A stretch of DNA of 64,000 nucleotides, taken from Bradyrhizobium sp. C9 (GTDB taxonomy: Bacteria; Pseudomonadota; Alphaproteobacteria; Rhizobiales; Xanthobacteraceae). Positions 50,056-58,700 of this stretch are shown here, one piece after another (positions within the stretch are counted from its first letter, which is position 1; each line of letters begins with the position of its first letter). The translations under genes and the position numbers were made by a program. The stretch lies in the NCBI RefSeq assembly GCF_002532045.1, contig NZ_NWTG01000010.1:186001-250000 (forward strand), in the 5' to 3' direction. The notes under the pieces were generated by a model that was given only the letters and a program-made list of their open reading frames with translations, was not told the DNA's origin and did no database searches.

Positions 50056-51369
50056 TTAGCTTTGAGTCGGCAACGGGGTCTTCGGCCGGGGAAAACAGGC
50101 GGTAAAAGTCGCGCCATTGTTCGGCACGCTCTCGATCAAAAGACGCCCGCGATGACGGTTAAGAATATGTTTCACCAGCGATAATCCGAGGCCGGTTCCG
50201 CCCTGGTTACGGCTGTCGCCGACGTCCACCCGGTAGAACCGTTCGGTCAGCCGCGGCAGGTGCTCCGGGGCGATGCCGGGGCCGAAATCCCGTACCATGA
50301 CACGGATTTCAGGGCTCCCCTCGCCCGATGCGCCCGAAACGGTCTGATTGAGCGACACTATGACGCGGCCGCCCGAGGCGCCGTATTTGAGGGCGTTCTC
50401 GATCAGGTTCTCGAACAGGCGCAGCAGTTCCTCGCGGTCGCCGGCTATCGTGACCGGTGCCTGTGGCAGGTCGACGTCGATCTCGACTTGGCGCTCGCTG
50501 GCCAGTGCCTCGAGCCCGTCGGCCACCTGGCGGATGATCGGCACGATATCGATCGACGCCTCGGGCCGCACATGGGCCGACAGCTCGACCCGCGACAGCG
50601 AGAGCAGGTCATCGATCAGCCGCGCCATGCGGGTGGCCTGGGTGTGCATGATGCCGAGGAACCGCTCGCGCGCCCGCGCGTCCTCGCGCGCCGGGCCCTG
50701 CAGCGTGTCGATGAAGCCGGACAACGCGGCGAGCGGCGTGCGCAGCTCGTGGCTGGCATTGGCGACGAAGTCGGCACGCATCTCCTCGACCCGGCGCAGC
50801 GGCGTCAGGTCGTGGAAGGTCATCAGCATGCATTTCTCGGTGCCGCCGAACTGGGTCGGCACCGGGACCGGCGTGATCACCAGTTCCATCCAGCGATCGA
50901 CCGGAACGTGGTCGCTATAGGTGGCGCGGCGCGGCTCGGTGGTCGCGATCGCCTCGCGCAATGCAGTGATAATCTCCGGCGAACGCAGGGCAAACTGCGC
51001 CAGCTCGTTCTTGCGCAGCGCCGGCGCGAGCTGGGCCGCGGCGGTGTTGAGATGAATGACGCGGCCGGCGCGGTCGAGCAGCACGGCCGGGTCCGGCATG
51101 CCGGCGACGACGGCGCTGACGGCGGTCGCCTCGACCGGATTGCCGTGGCGGACGTCCTCGCGCGAGGTGCCGGCATCATGCAGCCGCCATGGCACCAGCG
51201 CCGCGGCCGCGATGCAGACGAACACCGCGCAGGCGCGCACCAGCGACAACTCGCCGAGCGCGACCACGACGCTCAGCGCCAGCGCTGCGGCAAGCAGGAT
51301 CAGCGCGGAATGGCGCAGGCGGTCGGGCCAGGGCGAGAAAATCGAATGCGGCGTATCGTCAATGGCCAT
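50056..51369 (-). CDS. phoR: PhoR phosphate-sensing histidine kinase
   Basis: A 437-residue membrane kinase. Two N-terminal TM helices (about 20-65), a PAS-like region (about 85-190), the H box with phospho-acceptor His207 (NASHELRTPL), N box NALKYGASGG and G boxes DFGPGI and GTGLGLSLV. It phosphorylates PhoB. It lies upstream of pstS on the same strand, but the Pho box downstream of it suggests it is expressed separately. Confidence 0.95.
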   Translation of the reverse strand: MAIDDTPHSIFSPWPDRLRHSALILLAAALALSVVVALGELSLVRACAVFVCIAAAALVPWRLHDAGTSREDVRHGNPVEATAVSAVVAGMPDPAVLLDRAGRVIHLNTAAAQLAPALRKNELAQFALRSPEIITALREAIATTEPRRATYSDHVPVDRWMELVITPVPVPTQFGGTEKCMLMTFHDLTPLRRVEEMRADFVANASHELRTPLAALSGFIDTLQGPAREDARARERFLGIMHTQATRMARLIDDLLSLSRVELSAHVRPEASIDIVPIIRQVADGLEALASERQVEIDVDLPQAPVTIAGDREELLRLFENLIENALKYGASGGRVIVSLNQTVSGASGEGSPEIRVMVRDFGPGIAPEHLPRLTERFYRVDVGDSRNQGGTGLGLSLVKHILNRHRGRLLIESVPNNGATFTACFPRPKTPLPTQS

Positions 51370-51453
51370 CGCAGCGGCTTTCTTCCCGTCGGTTCATGTC
51401 TCGCCCAGGCGCGGTCATATCGACCTTCCCTCGGGAGGCATCGGGCCGCGTCA

Positions 51454-52509
51454 TCAGACCCCTGAATCACCACGCTTGCGGACCAGAACCGCCTCATGAT
51501 GCGGCTCAGCGCGGGGACCCGAATCAGTCTGCGGCAGCCGTTTGAGTCGGGCGCCGACGATAACCTCCCGAAACGTCAGCAAGATTACAGATATGACGAA
51601 CGGCGCAATATAGTAGAGCAGCCGGAACAACAGCATACCGCCGAGCAGGTCCTCGCGGTCCATCTGCCAGAGGCCGACCAGCATGGCGGCGTCGAACACC
51701 CCGAGCCCGCCGGGGGAGTGGCTGGCGAAGCCGAGCAGGGTCGCCGACACGAAGATGACGGCGACCACGACGAAGCCGAGATTGGGCTCGTCCGGCACCA
51801 GCACGTACATCGCCAGCGCGCAGAAGCCGAGGTCGACGATGCCGATCGCGATCTGCAGCAGCGTCAGCGGGCCGCCCGGCAGGGTCACCGTCCAGGGACC
51901 GCGGCCGACCACCCGCGGCTGGGTCCAGACCCAGACCACATAGGCGACCAGCGCGATGATGATGCCGCACGCCAGGGTGCGGTTGAGCCAGGGCGGCAGT
52001 TGGTCGATGTTGGCGGCGGCTTCCGGATGATAGGCGATGCCGAGCCCGAGCACCGCGGCATTGCCGAGCCAGAAGGTCAGGCCGGCGAGAAAGCAGATCT
52101 TGGCGACGTCGATCGCGTTCAATCCCCAGGCCGAATAGATCCGGTAGCGCACCGCGCCGCCGGTGAAGACGCTGGCGCCGACATTGTGGCCGATCGAATA
52201 GGAGGTGAATGCCGCGAGCGCATTGATGCGATACGGCACGTGGGCGTGACCGATCGCGCGCACCGCGAACAGATCGTAGAAGGTCAGCGTGAAGTAGCCG
52301 GCTGCGACGAACAGTCCCGCCAGCGCGATTTGTCGCGGCTCGGTGCTCTTGATGGCCTCGAGCACCTCGTTGGTGTCGATGCCGCGCAGCATGTGATAGA
52401 GGACGTAGCAGGCGATGCCGATGACGGCGATGCTGATGACAACACCCAGCCGATGCAGGATTTGCTTCTGGCGCAGAAACGCCATCGCCCTGCGTATTGC
52501 TTCCAGCAT
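51454..52509 (-). CDS. MprF-like lysylphosphatidylglycerol synthase TM-domain protein
   Basis: A 351-residue membrane protein with about 8 TM helices, matching the N-terminal flippase domain of MprF (UPF0104 family): GHNVGASVFTGGAVRYRIYSAWGL and SHSPGGLGVFDAAMLVGL are characteristic. It lacks the C-terminal aminoacyl-transferase domain, so it cannot itself make lysyl-PG; it may flip a lipid. Upstream of phoR on the same strand. Confidence 0.85.
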   Translation of the reverse strand: MLEAIRRAMAFLRQKQILHRLGVVISIAVIGIACYVLYHMLRGIDTNEVLEAIKSTEPRQIALAGLFVAAGYFTLTFYDLFAVRAIGHAHVPYRINALAAFTSYSIGHNVGASVFTGGAVRYRIYSAWGLNAIDVAKICFLAGLTFWLGNAAVLGLGIAYHPEAAANIDQLPPWLNRTLACGIIIALVAYVVWVWTQPRVVGRGPWTVTLPGGPLTLLQIAIGIVDLGFCALAMYVLVPDEPNLGFVVVAVIFVSATLLGFASHSPGGLGVFDAAMLVGLWQMDREDLLGGMLLFRLLYYIAPFVISVILLTFREVIVGARLKRLPQTDSGPRAEPHHEAVLVRKRGDSGV

Positions 52510-52861
52510 CTAGACCTCGAATTGCGATCCCGCGACGACGGCTCCCGGGCGAACTCCGCCGGCGCTTCGCTGTGCCCTGACCCCTGTAGCGCGTTTTAAG
52601 CCGGAGTGGAATTCGTCAAACGACAATAAAACGCGCATCTTCAAGATATTAGGGATGATTCATGACAGCGGGTGCACAAATATGCGCGTTTCTCGCCACC
52701 TTCGACAAGACTTGACATCGACGTGCGGCAGTTAGCCCGCCGAACGCTGCGCAAGGCCATCCGGGAAACTACGGGGGCGAGAGCGACGCACGGCGTCCGC
52801 GCAGCGAAAATCGCCGCCGCATTGGTCATGCGACGGCGATGAGGCAGGCCTGCGTAGACTT
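52510..52861. other. Intergenic region without recognised gene
   Basis: About 350 bases. It holds a GTAGCGCGTTTTAAGCCGGA-like sequence (52588 onward) of a kind common in Bradyrhizobium spacers and a small out-of-family reading frame that I do not accept. No tRNA, riboswitch or repeat pair recognised. Confidence 0.4.
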
Positions 52862-53089
52862 TTATGCCCGTGCCGCAGCCACAGCGGTGACGATTTCGGC
52901 GGCATCGGGGAAATGCCCCTTCACGCGCTTGGCGATCACTTTGCCGTCAAGCTTGACCTCGAAGACGCCGCCCTTGCCGGGCACCAGCTCCGGATTGAGC
53001 CCGAGCCGTTCGCGCAGCAGCGCGGCGGCCTCCCTGGCGCGCTTCTCGTAGCCACAGGGACGGCAATAGATGATCGAGAGATCGGTCAT
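52862..53089 (-). CDS. Rdx/SelT-SelW-SelH family redox protein
   Basis: A 75-residue thioredoxin-like Rdx protein. The CxxC motif is YCRPCGY (Cys9, Cys12), replacing the selenocysteine of animal SelW; the conserved LVPGKGGVFEVKLDGK follows. Proposed redox or glutathione-linked role; function in bacteria unclear. ATG 53089 is preferred; the upstream part of the frame overlaps the dehalogenase gene. Confidence 0.88.
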   Translation of the reverse strand: MTDLSIIYCRPCGYEKRAREAAALLRERLGLNPELVPGKGGVFEVKLDGKVIAKRVKGHFPDAAEIVTAVAAARA

Positions 53090-53108
53090 GGCATGCTCTC
53101 CCATCCAC

Positions 53109-54020
53109 TCATGCCGCGAGATGTTGCGCGTTGACGGCTTCGATGCCGGCGATCCACCCTGCAACCGAGCGACCGATCGCCTCCGGATGATCTTCCTGCA
53201 GATAATGCGCGCCCGCGCCGAGCTGGATGACCGCGCAATGCTGCAGCTTCGCCGCGAAATCCGCGGCGAAGGCCGGCGACACCAATGCTCCGGGAGACCC
53301 CGCGAACAGCAGCTTCGGATAGGTCGATGCCGCGAGCGCTGCGTGCGCCGTGGTGAGCGCCTGATCGACGTCGGCAGGTTCGCCTTCGATCGGCAACTCG
53401 CGCGGCAGCATCAAGGTCGGCTTGCGGCTCTCGCGCATCGCAAACGGCGCACGGTAGGCGGCCATCTCTTCCTCACTCAGCTTGCGCAGCATCCCGTTCG
53501 GAAGAACGCGCTCGATGAAGGCATTGCCTTCCAGAATCATCGCCTCGCCCACACCTTCAGTCCTGAACTTGCGAAAGGTTTCTTCGCGCACGCCGTGATC
53601 GGGGTCGAAATCGCTCCATGTCGACATCGGCCGGATGAATTCCATGAAGGCGAGCCCGCGCACGAGGTGCGGACGGCGCGCCGCGAGATGGAACGCGAGC
53701 GCGGTGCCCCAATCCTGGGCGACGAGATATGCCGAGCTGATGCCGAGTTCGTCGATCAGCGCATCGAGATAGTGCGCATGGTCGAAGAAGCGGTAGGCGA
53801 TGTCGGGCTTGCCGGACTGGCCGTAGCCGATCAGGTCGGGCGCGATGCAGTGCCCGACCGGCGCCACCAGCGGCATGATGTTGCGCCAGATATAGGATGA
53901 CGTCGGATTGCCGTGCAGGAACAGCACGTGCGGTGCGTCGCTGCGGCCGGTTTCGCGATAGGCCATCGTGGTCCCGAGCACCGGGCGATGATGCAGACTG
54001 ATATCGACAGACATGGTCAT
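53109..54020 (-). CDS. Haloalkane dehalogenase, DbjA-like with shortened cap-loop
   Basis: A 303-residue alpha/beta hydrolase. Catalytic residues: Asp103 (AQDWG) nucleophile, Glu127 (FMEFI) acid, His272 (GAHYLQED); halide-stabilising Asn38 and Trp104. It strongly resembles Bradyrhizobium DbjA (HD family II), including the MAYRETG start and AGWIAGIEAV end. Compared with my recollection of DbjA, the segment after FIRPMSTWSDF is about 9 residues shorter, just where DbjA carries its unique loop. Catalyses hydrolytic removal of halide from haloalkanes. Co-transcribed with a TetR repressor (4-base overlap). Confidence 0.9.
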   Translation of the reverse strand: MTMSVDISLHHRPVLGTTMAYRETGRSDAPHVLFLHGNPTSSYIWRNIMPLVAPVGHCIAPDLIGYGQSGKPDIAYRFFDHAHYLDALIDELGISSAYLVAQDWGTALAFHLAARRPHLVRGLAFMEFIRPMSTWSDFDPDHGVREETFRKFRTEGVGEAMILEGNAFIERVLPNGMLRKLSEEEMAAYRAPFAMRESRKPTLMLPRELPIEGEPADVDQALTTAHAALAASTYPKLLFAGSPGALVSPAFAADFAAKLQHCAVIQLGAGAHYLQEDHPEAIGRSVAGWIAGIEAVNAQHLAA

Positions 54021-54616
54021 GGCAACTCCTTGAACACGGTTTGGAAGGCGATCGTCTTGAAACGCTCGAGCGCGGCCGCGCTGCGCTCGACCTTCATGCG
54101 CAGCATCGCGCCCTGCCAGGATGCGAGCAGGAAATCGGCAAGCGCATCGGGATCGAAGTCGGACGCGATCTCGCGTTTGGCCTGGGCCTCAGCGATGCAG
54201 CCCGCGAACGGCGCACGCCATTCCCGGAAGATCTCGTCGAGCTGCTCGCGCAGCATCTCGCTCGAGCCCGACGCCTCGAGGCTGAAATCGCCGATCAGGC
54301 AGCCGCGCGTGAAGCCGTCATGCGCCAGCTTGCCGGTGATCAGATCGAGATAGCGCCGGAGCCTGTCGCGCGGCGGCAACGTCGTGTCGCCGAGCGCTTC
54401 GGCGACAAGGCCGCGCACATAGAGGAAGTAGCGGTCGAGCACTTCCGACGCGAACAGCTCCTTGGAGCGGAAATGGTTGGTGAACGAGCCCTGCGGGGCG
54501 CCAGCCGCGGCGGTGACGTCGCGCACGCTGGTGCCGTGATAGCCGGTCCGGAACATTTCCTTCAGGCCGGCGTCGAGGATGGCATCGCGGAGAGAGGGTT
54601 TTGGCATGGGCATCAT
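54017..54616 (-). CDS. TetR-family regulator of the dehalogenase gene
   Basis: A 199-residue TetR repressor with an N-terminal helix-turn-helix (GYHGTSVRDVTAAAGAPQGSFTNHF, about 25-50) and a C-terminal ligand domain of unknown specificity. It overlaps the dehalogenase start by 4 bases. The promoter predicted at 54617-54644 would start transcription near 54610, making a near-leaderless start at ATG 54607 (three codons in) likely. Confidence 0.9.
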   Translation of the reverse strand: MMPMPKPSLRDAILDAGLKEMFRTGYHGTSVRDVTAAAGAPQGSFTNHFRSKELFASEVLDRYFLYVRGLVAEALGDTTLPPRDRLRRYLDLITGKLAHDGFTRGCLIGDFSLEASGSSEMLREQLDEIFREWRAPFAGCIAEAQAKREIASDFDPDALADFLLASWQGAMLRMKVERSAAALERFKTIAFQTVFKELP

Positions 54617-54644
54617 TTAATACGTACGTACGTATTAGTGTCAA
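54617..54644 (-). promoter_or_regulatory. TetR promoter with embedded palindromic operator
   Basis: A perfect 20-bp palindrome TAATACGTACGTACGTATTA (54618-54637) lies within the promoter: TTGACA -35 at 54644-54639 and a TATTAA -10 at 54622-54617, spacer 16. Such a placement lets a bound repressor block polymerase, so autorepression of the tetR-dehalogenase operon is predicted. Confidence 0.8.
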
Positions 54645-54715
54645 GCGGTAAAATGCATGCGGCTCGCCCTGCACTCGGCAACGTCGCTCGGATCTGTTGG
54701 ATCAGGGGTTTGGGG

Positions 54716-55012
54716 TCAGCTCGCGGGCCTGCTGCGCGAGACTACCCAGTCACGCAGCCAAGAGCCGATCGCGCAGCCGACGAGATAGAGCGCGAACATG
54801 ACCAGGAAGAGATCGAGCCAGTAGCCGAAACGGCCGGGCACGACCCGCGCAAACGATGCCGCGACCAGCGCGACGGCGAGCAACGCCAGCCAGCGGATCC
54901 ACGCCTTCGAGACGCCCTGCGCCCGATGCACCACCGCAATCCAGCCCATGCCGAACCCAAGCAGTGCGGCGCCGAGCAGCCAACCCCAGAAGAATGTCGC
55001 GAGCACGGTCAT
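54716..55012 (-). CDS. Small three-helix inner-membrane protein
   Basis: A 98-residue unrecognised protein with three hydrophobic helices (about 5-27, 38-58 and 65-85) and a short basic tail. It starts 2 bases after the stop of the OmpA-family gene, so it is the second gene of a two-gene operon. It may assist that protein; function unknown. Confidence 0.72.
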   Translation of the reverse strand: MTVLATFFWGWLLGAALLGFGMGWIAVVHRAQGVSKAWIRWLALLAVALVAASFARVVPGRFGYWLDLFLVMFALYLVGCAIGSWLRDWVVSRSRPAS

Positions 55013-55014
55013 CG

Positions 55015-56409
55015 CTACTTCACCACGAATTCGATGCGGCGGTTCTGCGCCTTGCCGTCTTCACTCTCGTTGCCGGCGAGCGGCTGCGTGCTGCCATAGC
55101 CGATCGACGTGAAGCGGTTGGCCGGCAGTCCGGCACGCACGAGATAGTCGACGACGGCCTGCGCGCGACGCTCCGACAAGGCCTGGTTGGCCGCCTCCTC
55201 ACCGTCGCTGTCGGTGTGGCCGGCGACCTCGATCGTCGCATTGGGACAGCGCATCGCGGTCTCGATCAGGCGATCGAGCAGACCGGCGGAGTCAGGGACG
55301 ATGTCGGCCTTGCCGGACTCGAAGCGGATCTTGCCCTTGGAGAGGATTTCGGAAAACAGCTGCTGACACACCGTCGGATCGACCGGCGCCGCCGCGGGCT
55401 TGACGGTGACCTCGGCCTTGTACTGCCAGCCCTGCGGAAAGTCCTTGCCGAGCCCGTCGCGGATCTGGCCGGCCGCGGCATCATAGAGCGCATCGCCCGA
55501 CAGCTTCACCTCGCGGTCCGACACCACGAGGGTCCCCGTCGACAGCCGCGACAGCGCGCCGAGCGCGGGCACCACGGCCGCTGCAAAGCCTGACGGCGCG
55601 CCGAGGCTGGCCTTGAGATTGTCCACGACCTTCTCGCTGAAGAACTTGCGGCCGGCGGCGGCGACCAGCGCGGCATGCACGTTGTTGTCGGGCACGTAGC
55701 CGGTCAGCGTCAGCGTCACCGCGACCGGATCCTTGTAGGCCTGGAACACGTAAGGCGGCGCCTTGATGTCGTTGGCGGCGATCGAATAGCCTTCCGGCAG
55801 ATTCTTCAGCGCCGCCGCGACCGCTTCGCGTCCGCCGAGCTCGCGCGCCATACCGGCAAGCGCAACCTTGTTGTCGGTCAGCGTGATCTTGCCTTCCTTC
55901 AGCTTGCCGATCTGGTCGAGCAGCAACAGCGCCGCCGGGTCGAACCGCGACGGCGCGCCGCGCGCGAGCGCCATCTGGTCCACCACCTCGACGCCGCCGA
56001 GACTGGCCTTCGCGGCCTCGGTCAGCTTGCTCTTGCTCGACGGCAGCGGCGCATTGCCGCCAAGCGTGACCCGCACCACGTCGCGTTCGGCGGACCACAC
56101 AAAGGGCTTGGCTTCGGGAACGAGGCGGGTCTCGTCGTTGACCAGCCGCACGCCCGGCACGGCCTCGACCGACGCCACCGCGCTGAGACGGCCGTCCTCG
56201 GAGAAGGCATTGGCCGCAAAGGTCACGTCGCGGCCATCAACGCTGATGCGCCGCTTGTCGAGCACGGTGTCCTTGAGTGCGGCATTAGAGCGCGCAGCAA
56301 GATCCGCCTCGACCGTTCCCGTTGAGGTCCAGGCCGCGATGCCCCACAGGACGACCAGTGGAATCACCCCCGGCCACCACTTGCTACTCCACTTGAAAAG
56401 TCCGTGCAT
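55015..56409 (-). CDS. OmpA-family protein with BON-like repeats (ArfA-like architecture)
   Basis: A 464-residue protein. One N-terminal TM anchor (about 12-30), two or more BON-like segments (about 45-130 and 175-330; e.g. GRDVTFAANAFSEDGR and TLTDNKVALAGMARE), and a C-terminal OmpA peptidoglycan-binding domain (IEVAGHTDSDGEEAANQALSERRA... RRIEF). This layout recalls mycobacterial ArfA/OmpATb. It probably tethers the envelope to peptidoglycan. A small membrane gene is translationally adjacent. Confidence 0.82.
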   Translation of the reverse strand: MHGLFKWSSKWWPGVIPLVVLWGIAAWTSTGTVEADLAARSNAALKDTVLDKRRISVDGRDVTFAANAFSEDGRLSAVASVEAVPGVRLVNDETRLVPEAKPFVWSAERDVVRVTLGGNAPLPSSKSKLTEAAKASLGGVEVVDQMALARGAPSRFDPAALLLLDQIGKLKEGKITLTDNKVALAGMARELGGREAVAAALKNLPEGYSIAANDIKAPPYVFQAYKDPVAVTLTLTGYVPDNNVHAALVAAAGRKFFSEKVVDNLKASLGAPSGFAAAVVPALGALSRLSTGTLVVSDREVKLSGDALYDAAAGQIRDGLGKDFPQGWQYKAEVTVKPAAAPVDPTVCQQLFSEILSKGKIRFESGKADIVPDSAGLLDRLIETAMRCPNATIEVAGHTDSDGEEAANQALSERRAQAVVDYLVRAGLPANRFTSIGYGSTQPLAGNESEDGKAQNRRIEFVVK

Positions 56410-56590
56410 TCAGCGTCCTGCGGGTCTGGAACCAGAGAGAAAACAAACCCTTGGCTGACTGTCAAACCCCAAATCAAAGGCCGAATCAAAGACCATGGCA
56501 GGGGCGCCATATTGGATCGGGATAACAGTTTCTTCAGTGGTCTTTCGCTAAGTTCGCGGCGGAATGCAAATCGGCCAGTCCGTGCCCCTC

Positions 56591-57649
56591 ATGAAACAAC
56601 TCCGCAACACCGTGATCCGTGCCGGGATGGAGGCGTTGTATTTCTCGGGTGCGCACATCCTGCTGCGGCCGATCTTCGCCGGCGTCGGCGCCATCTTCAT
56701 GCTGCATCACGTCCGCCCGCGGCGCGCCGACGCGTTCCAGCCCAACCATCATCTCGAGGTCACGCCGGACTTCCTGCGCGCGATGCTGACGCATCTGCGC
56801 GCGCTCGACGTCGATGTCGTCAGCATGGACGAGGCGCATCGCCGCCTCACCGAACGGAATTTCGCGCGGCGCTTCGCCTGCTTCACCTGCGACGACGGCT
56901 ACCGCGACAACCGCGATTTCGCACTGCCTGTCATGCGCGAGTTCAACGCGCCGTTCACTGTCTTTGTCGCGAGCGATTTCGCCGAGGGCTGCGGCAAATT
57001 GTGGTGGATCGCGCTGGAGCGGATCATCGCGGCAGCGTCTGCGATCGAGGTGCCGATCGCCGGCGTCATGACGCGGATCGACACCGCGACGCCGCAAGCC
57101 AAGCGAGTTGCGTTCGGTCGCATGCACGACTGGCTGCGGTCACTGCCGGGCGAGCAGGAGATGCAGGCCGAGATCTCAGCGCTGTGCGTCCGCCACGGCG
57201 TCGACGAGGCCGGCATCGCGCGCGAGCTCTGCATGTCCTGGGACGAGCTGCGCGGCTTTGCCGACGACCCGCTGGTCACCATCGGCGCCCACACCATCAC
57301 CCATTGCAATCTCGCCAAGCAGAGCGAGACCGTCGCATCGTTCGAGCTCGCCGCCAGCCGGGCGCGGATCGAGGACGCGCTGCAGCGGCAAATCGCGCAT
57401 CTCGCCTATCCCTATGGCGACCGGATCGCGGCCGGGCAGCGCGAATTCGCGCTCGCCAAATCGATCGGCTTCCGGACCGCGGTGACGACACGGCCGGGCA
57501 TGCTGTTTCCCGAAAGCGCCGACCACCTGACGGCGTTGCAGCGGGTCTCGCTGAACGGCAATTACCAGGACGCGCGCCTCTTGCCGGTGCTGACATCAGG
57601 CGCCGCCACCGCGGTGTGGAACGGCTTTCGCCGCATCGACGCGGCGTAA
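56591..57649 (+). CDS. NodB-type polysaccharide deacetylase
   Basis: A 352-residue carbohydrate esterase 4 family protein. Metal ligands: Asp101/Asp102 in TCDDGYRDN and His234 and His238 in GAHTITHCN; the later LAYPYGD motif is intact. The N-terminus MKQLRNTVIRAGMEALYFSGAH has no clear signal peptide. Likely removes N-acetyl groups from a polysaccharide or glycan. ATG 56564 in frame would add 9 residues. Divergent from the OmpA-family gene. Confidence 0.88.
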   Translation: MKQLRNTVIRAGMEALYFSGAHILLRPIFAGVGAIFMLHHVRPRRADAFQPNHHLEVTPDFLRAMLTHLRALDVDVVSMDEAHRRLTERNFARRFACFTCDDGYRDNRDFALPVMREFNAPFTVFVASDFAEGCGKLWWIALERIIAAASAIEVPIAGVMTRIDTATPQAKRVAFGRMHDWLRSLPGEQEMQAEISALCVRHGVDEAGIARELCMSWDELRGFADDPLVTIGAHTITHCNLAKQSETVASFELAASRARIEDALQRQIAHLAYPYGDRIAAGQREFALAKSIGFRTAVTTRPGMLFPESADHLTALQRVSLNGNYQDARLLPVLTSGAATAVWNGFRRIDAA

Positions 57650-57659
57650 TCCCCGCTGC

Positions 57660-57680
57660 CCTCTCCCCTTGTGGGAGAGG
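57660..57680. repeat. Single hairpin relative of repeat family C
   Basis: 8-bp stem CCTCTCCC/GGGAGAGG with loop CTTGT. It matches the arm core of the element at 25895-26040 and lies between two genes on the plus strand. Confidence 0.75.
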
Positions 57681-57747
57681 ATGCTCAGCTTCCTTGACTC
57701 GATCCCCGGCCGCGCCCAGAACCATCGGCAACGCAATGGAGGAGCGC

Positions 57748-58548
57748 ATGTTCAAGGATCTGTTCTCACTGAAGGGCCGCGTCGCACTGGTGACCGGGGG
57801 ATCGCGCGGCATCGGCAAGATGATCGCGGCCGGCTTCCTCGCGCAGGGCGCCGCGAAGGTCTACATCACCGCGCGCAAGGCCGGTCCCTGCGAGGCCACC
57901 GCCCAGGAGCTCACCGCCGCCTACGACGGCGAATGCATCGCGCTGCCGATCGACATCTCGACCGTCGAGGGCTGCGACAAGCTCGCAAGCGAGATCATCA
58001 AGCGCGAGCCGAAGCTCGACATCCTGGTCAACAATGCCGGCGCAGCATGGGGCGCCGACTTCGACGAATTCCCGGAGAGCGGCTGGGACAAGGTGATGAA
58101 CCTCAACGTCAAGTCGATCTTCTTCCTGACCAAGGCGCTGGCCAAGCCGCTGCGCGCCGCAGCCTCTCCTGACAAGCCCGGCAAGGTGATCAACATCGCC
58201 TCGATCGACGGCATCTTCGTCAACCCGATGGAGACCTACTCCTATGCCGCGAGCAAGGCCGCGGTGATCCATTTGACGCGCCGGATGGCGACCCGCCTGA
58301 TCAAGGATAACATCAACGTCACCGCGATCGCGCCCGGCGCGTTCAAGTCGGACATGAACCGCGCCGCGCGCGATCACGCCGACGAAGTCGCACAACGCGT
58401 TCCGTCGCGGCGCGTGGGCAGCGACGAAGACATGGCGGGCACTGCGATCTATCTCGCCTCGCGCGCCGGCGACTATGTGGTGGGCAACACCATCGCGGTC
58501 GATGGCGGCGTGGTCTACGCGACCGCGGGACTGGAGATCGCGGGATAG
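57748..58548 (+). CDS. Short-chain dehydrogenase/reductase
   Basis: A 266-residue classical SDR. Cofactor motif TGGSRGIG (16-23), NNAG (95-98), catalytic Ser152, Tyr166 and Lys170 (YxxxK in TYSYAASKAA). The substrate is not evident. ATG 57748 has GGAGGAG just upstream; the ATG at 57736 overlaps that ribosome site. Followed by a hairpin terminator. Confidence 0.92.
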   Translation: MFKDLFSLKGRVALVTGGSRGIGKMIAAGFLAQGAAKVYITARKAGPCEATAQELTAAYDGECIALPIDISTVEGCDKLASEIIKREPKLDILVNNAGAAWGADFDEFPESGWDKVMNLNVKSIFFLTKALAKPLRAAASPDKPGKVINIASIDGIFVNPMETYSYAASKAAVIHLTRRMATRLIKDNINVTAIAPGAFKSDMNRAARDHADEVAQRVPSRRVGSDEDMAGTAIYLASRAGDYVVGNTIAVDGGVVYATAGLEIAG

Positions 58549-58589
58549 GCGACCGCGCTCCTGACGCCCATCAGAGCATCACTGGTCAC

Positions 58590-58623
58590 AAAGGGCGCCT
58601 CGCCAGCAGCGGAGCGCCTTTTT
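58590..58623. terminator. Terminator downstream of the SDR gene
   Basis: Imperfect stem GGGCGCCTC / GAGCGCC with flanking A and T runs (TTTTT at the 3' end), between convergent SDR and HxlR genes; probably bidirectional. Confidence 0.65.
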
Positions 58624-58700
58624 CCCACACCTCCAGTTAGCTCCATCTGAAGCACGCCTCGGGACCTCACACACGCAATGATGTGAACTTCTGGTTCACG

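Noticed and set aside
52641..52829. A 62-codon minus-strand frame in the 52510-52861 gap
   Set aside because: No ribosome site, no recognisable motif and atypical composition; likely random.
56404..58548. A single long frame spanning the deacetylase region and the SDR
   Set aside because: Only the last 266 codons resemble a protein (SDR); the first part is out of frame with the real deacetylase gene.
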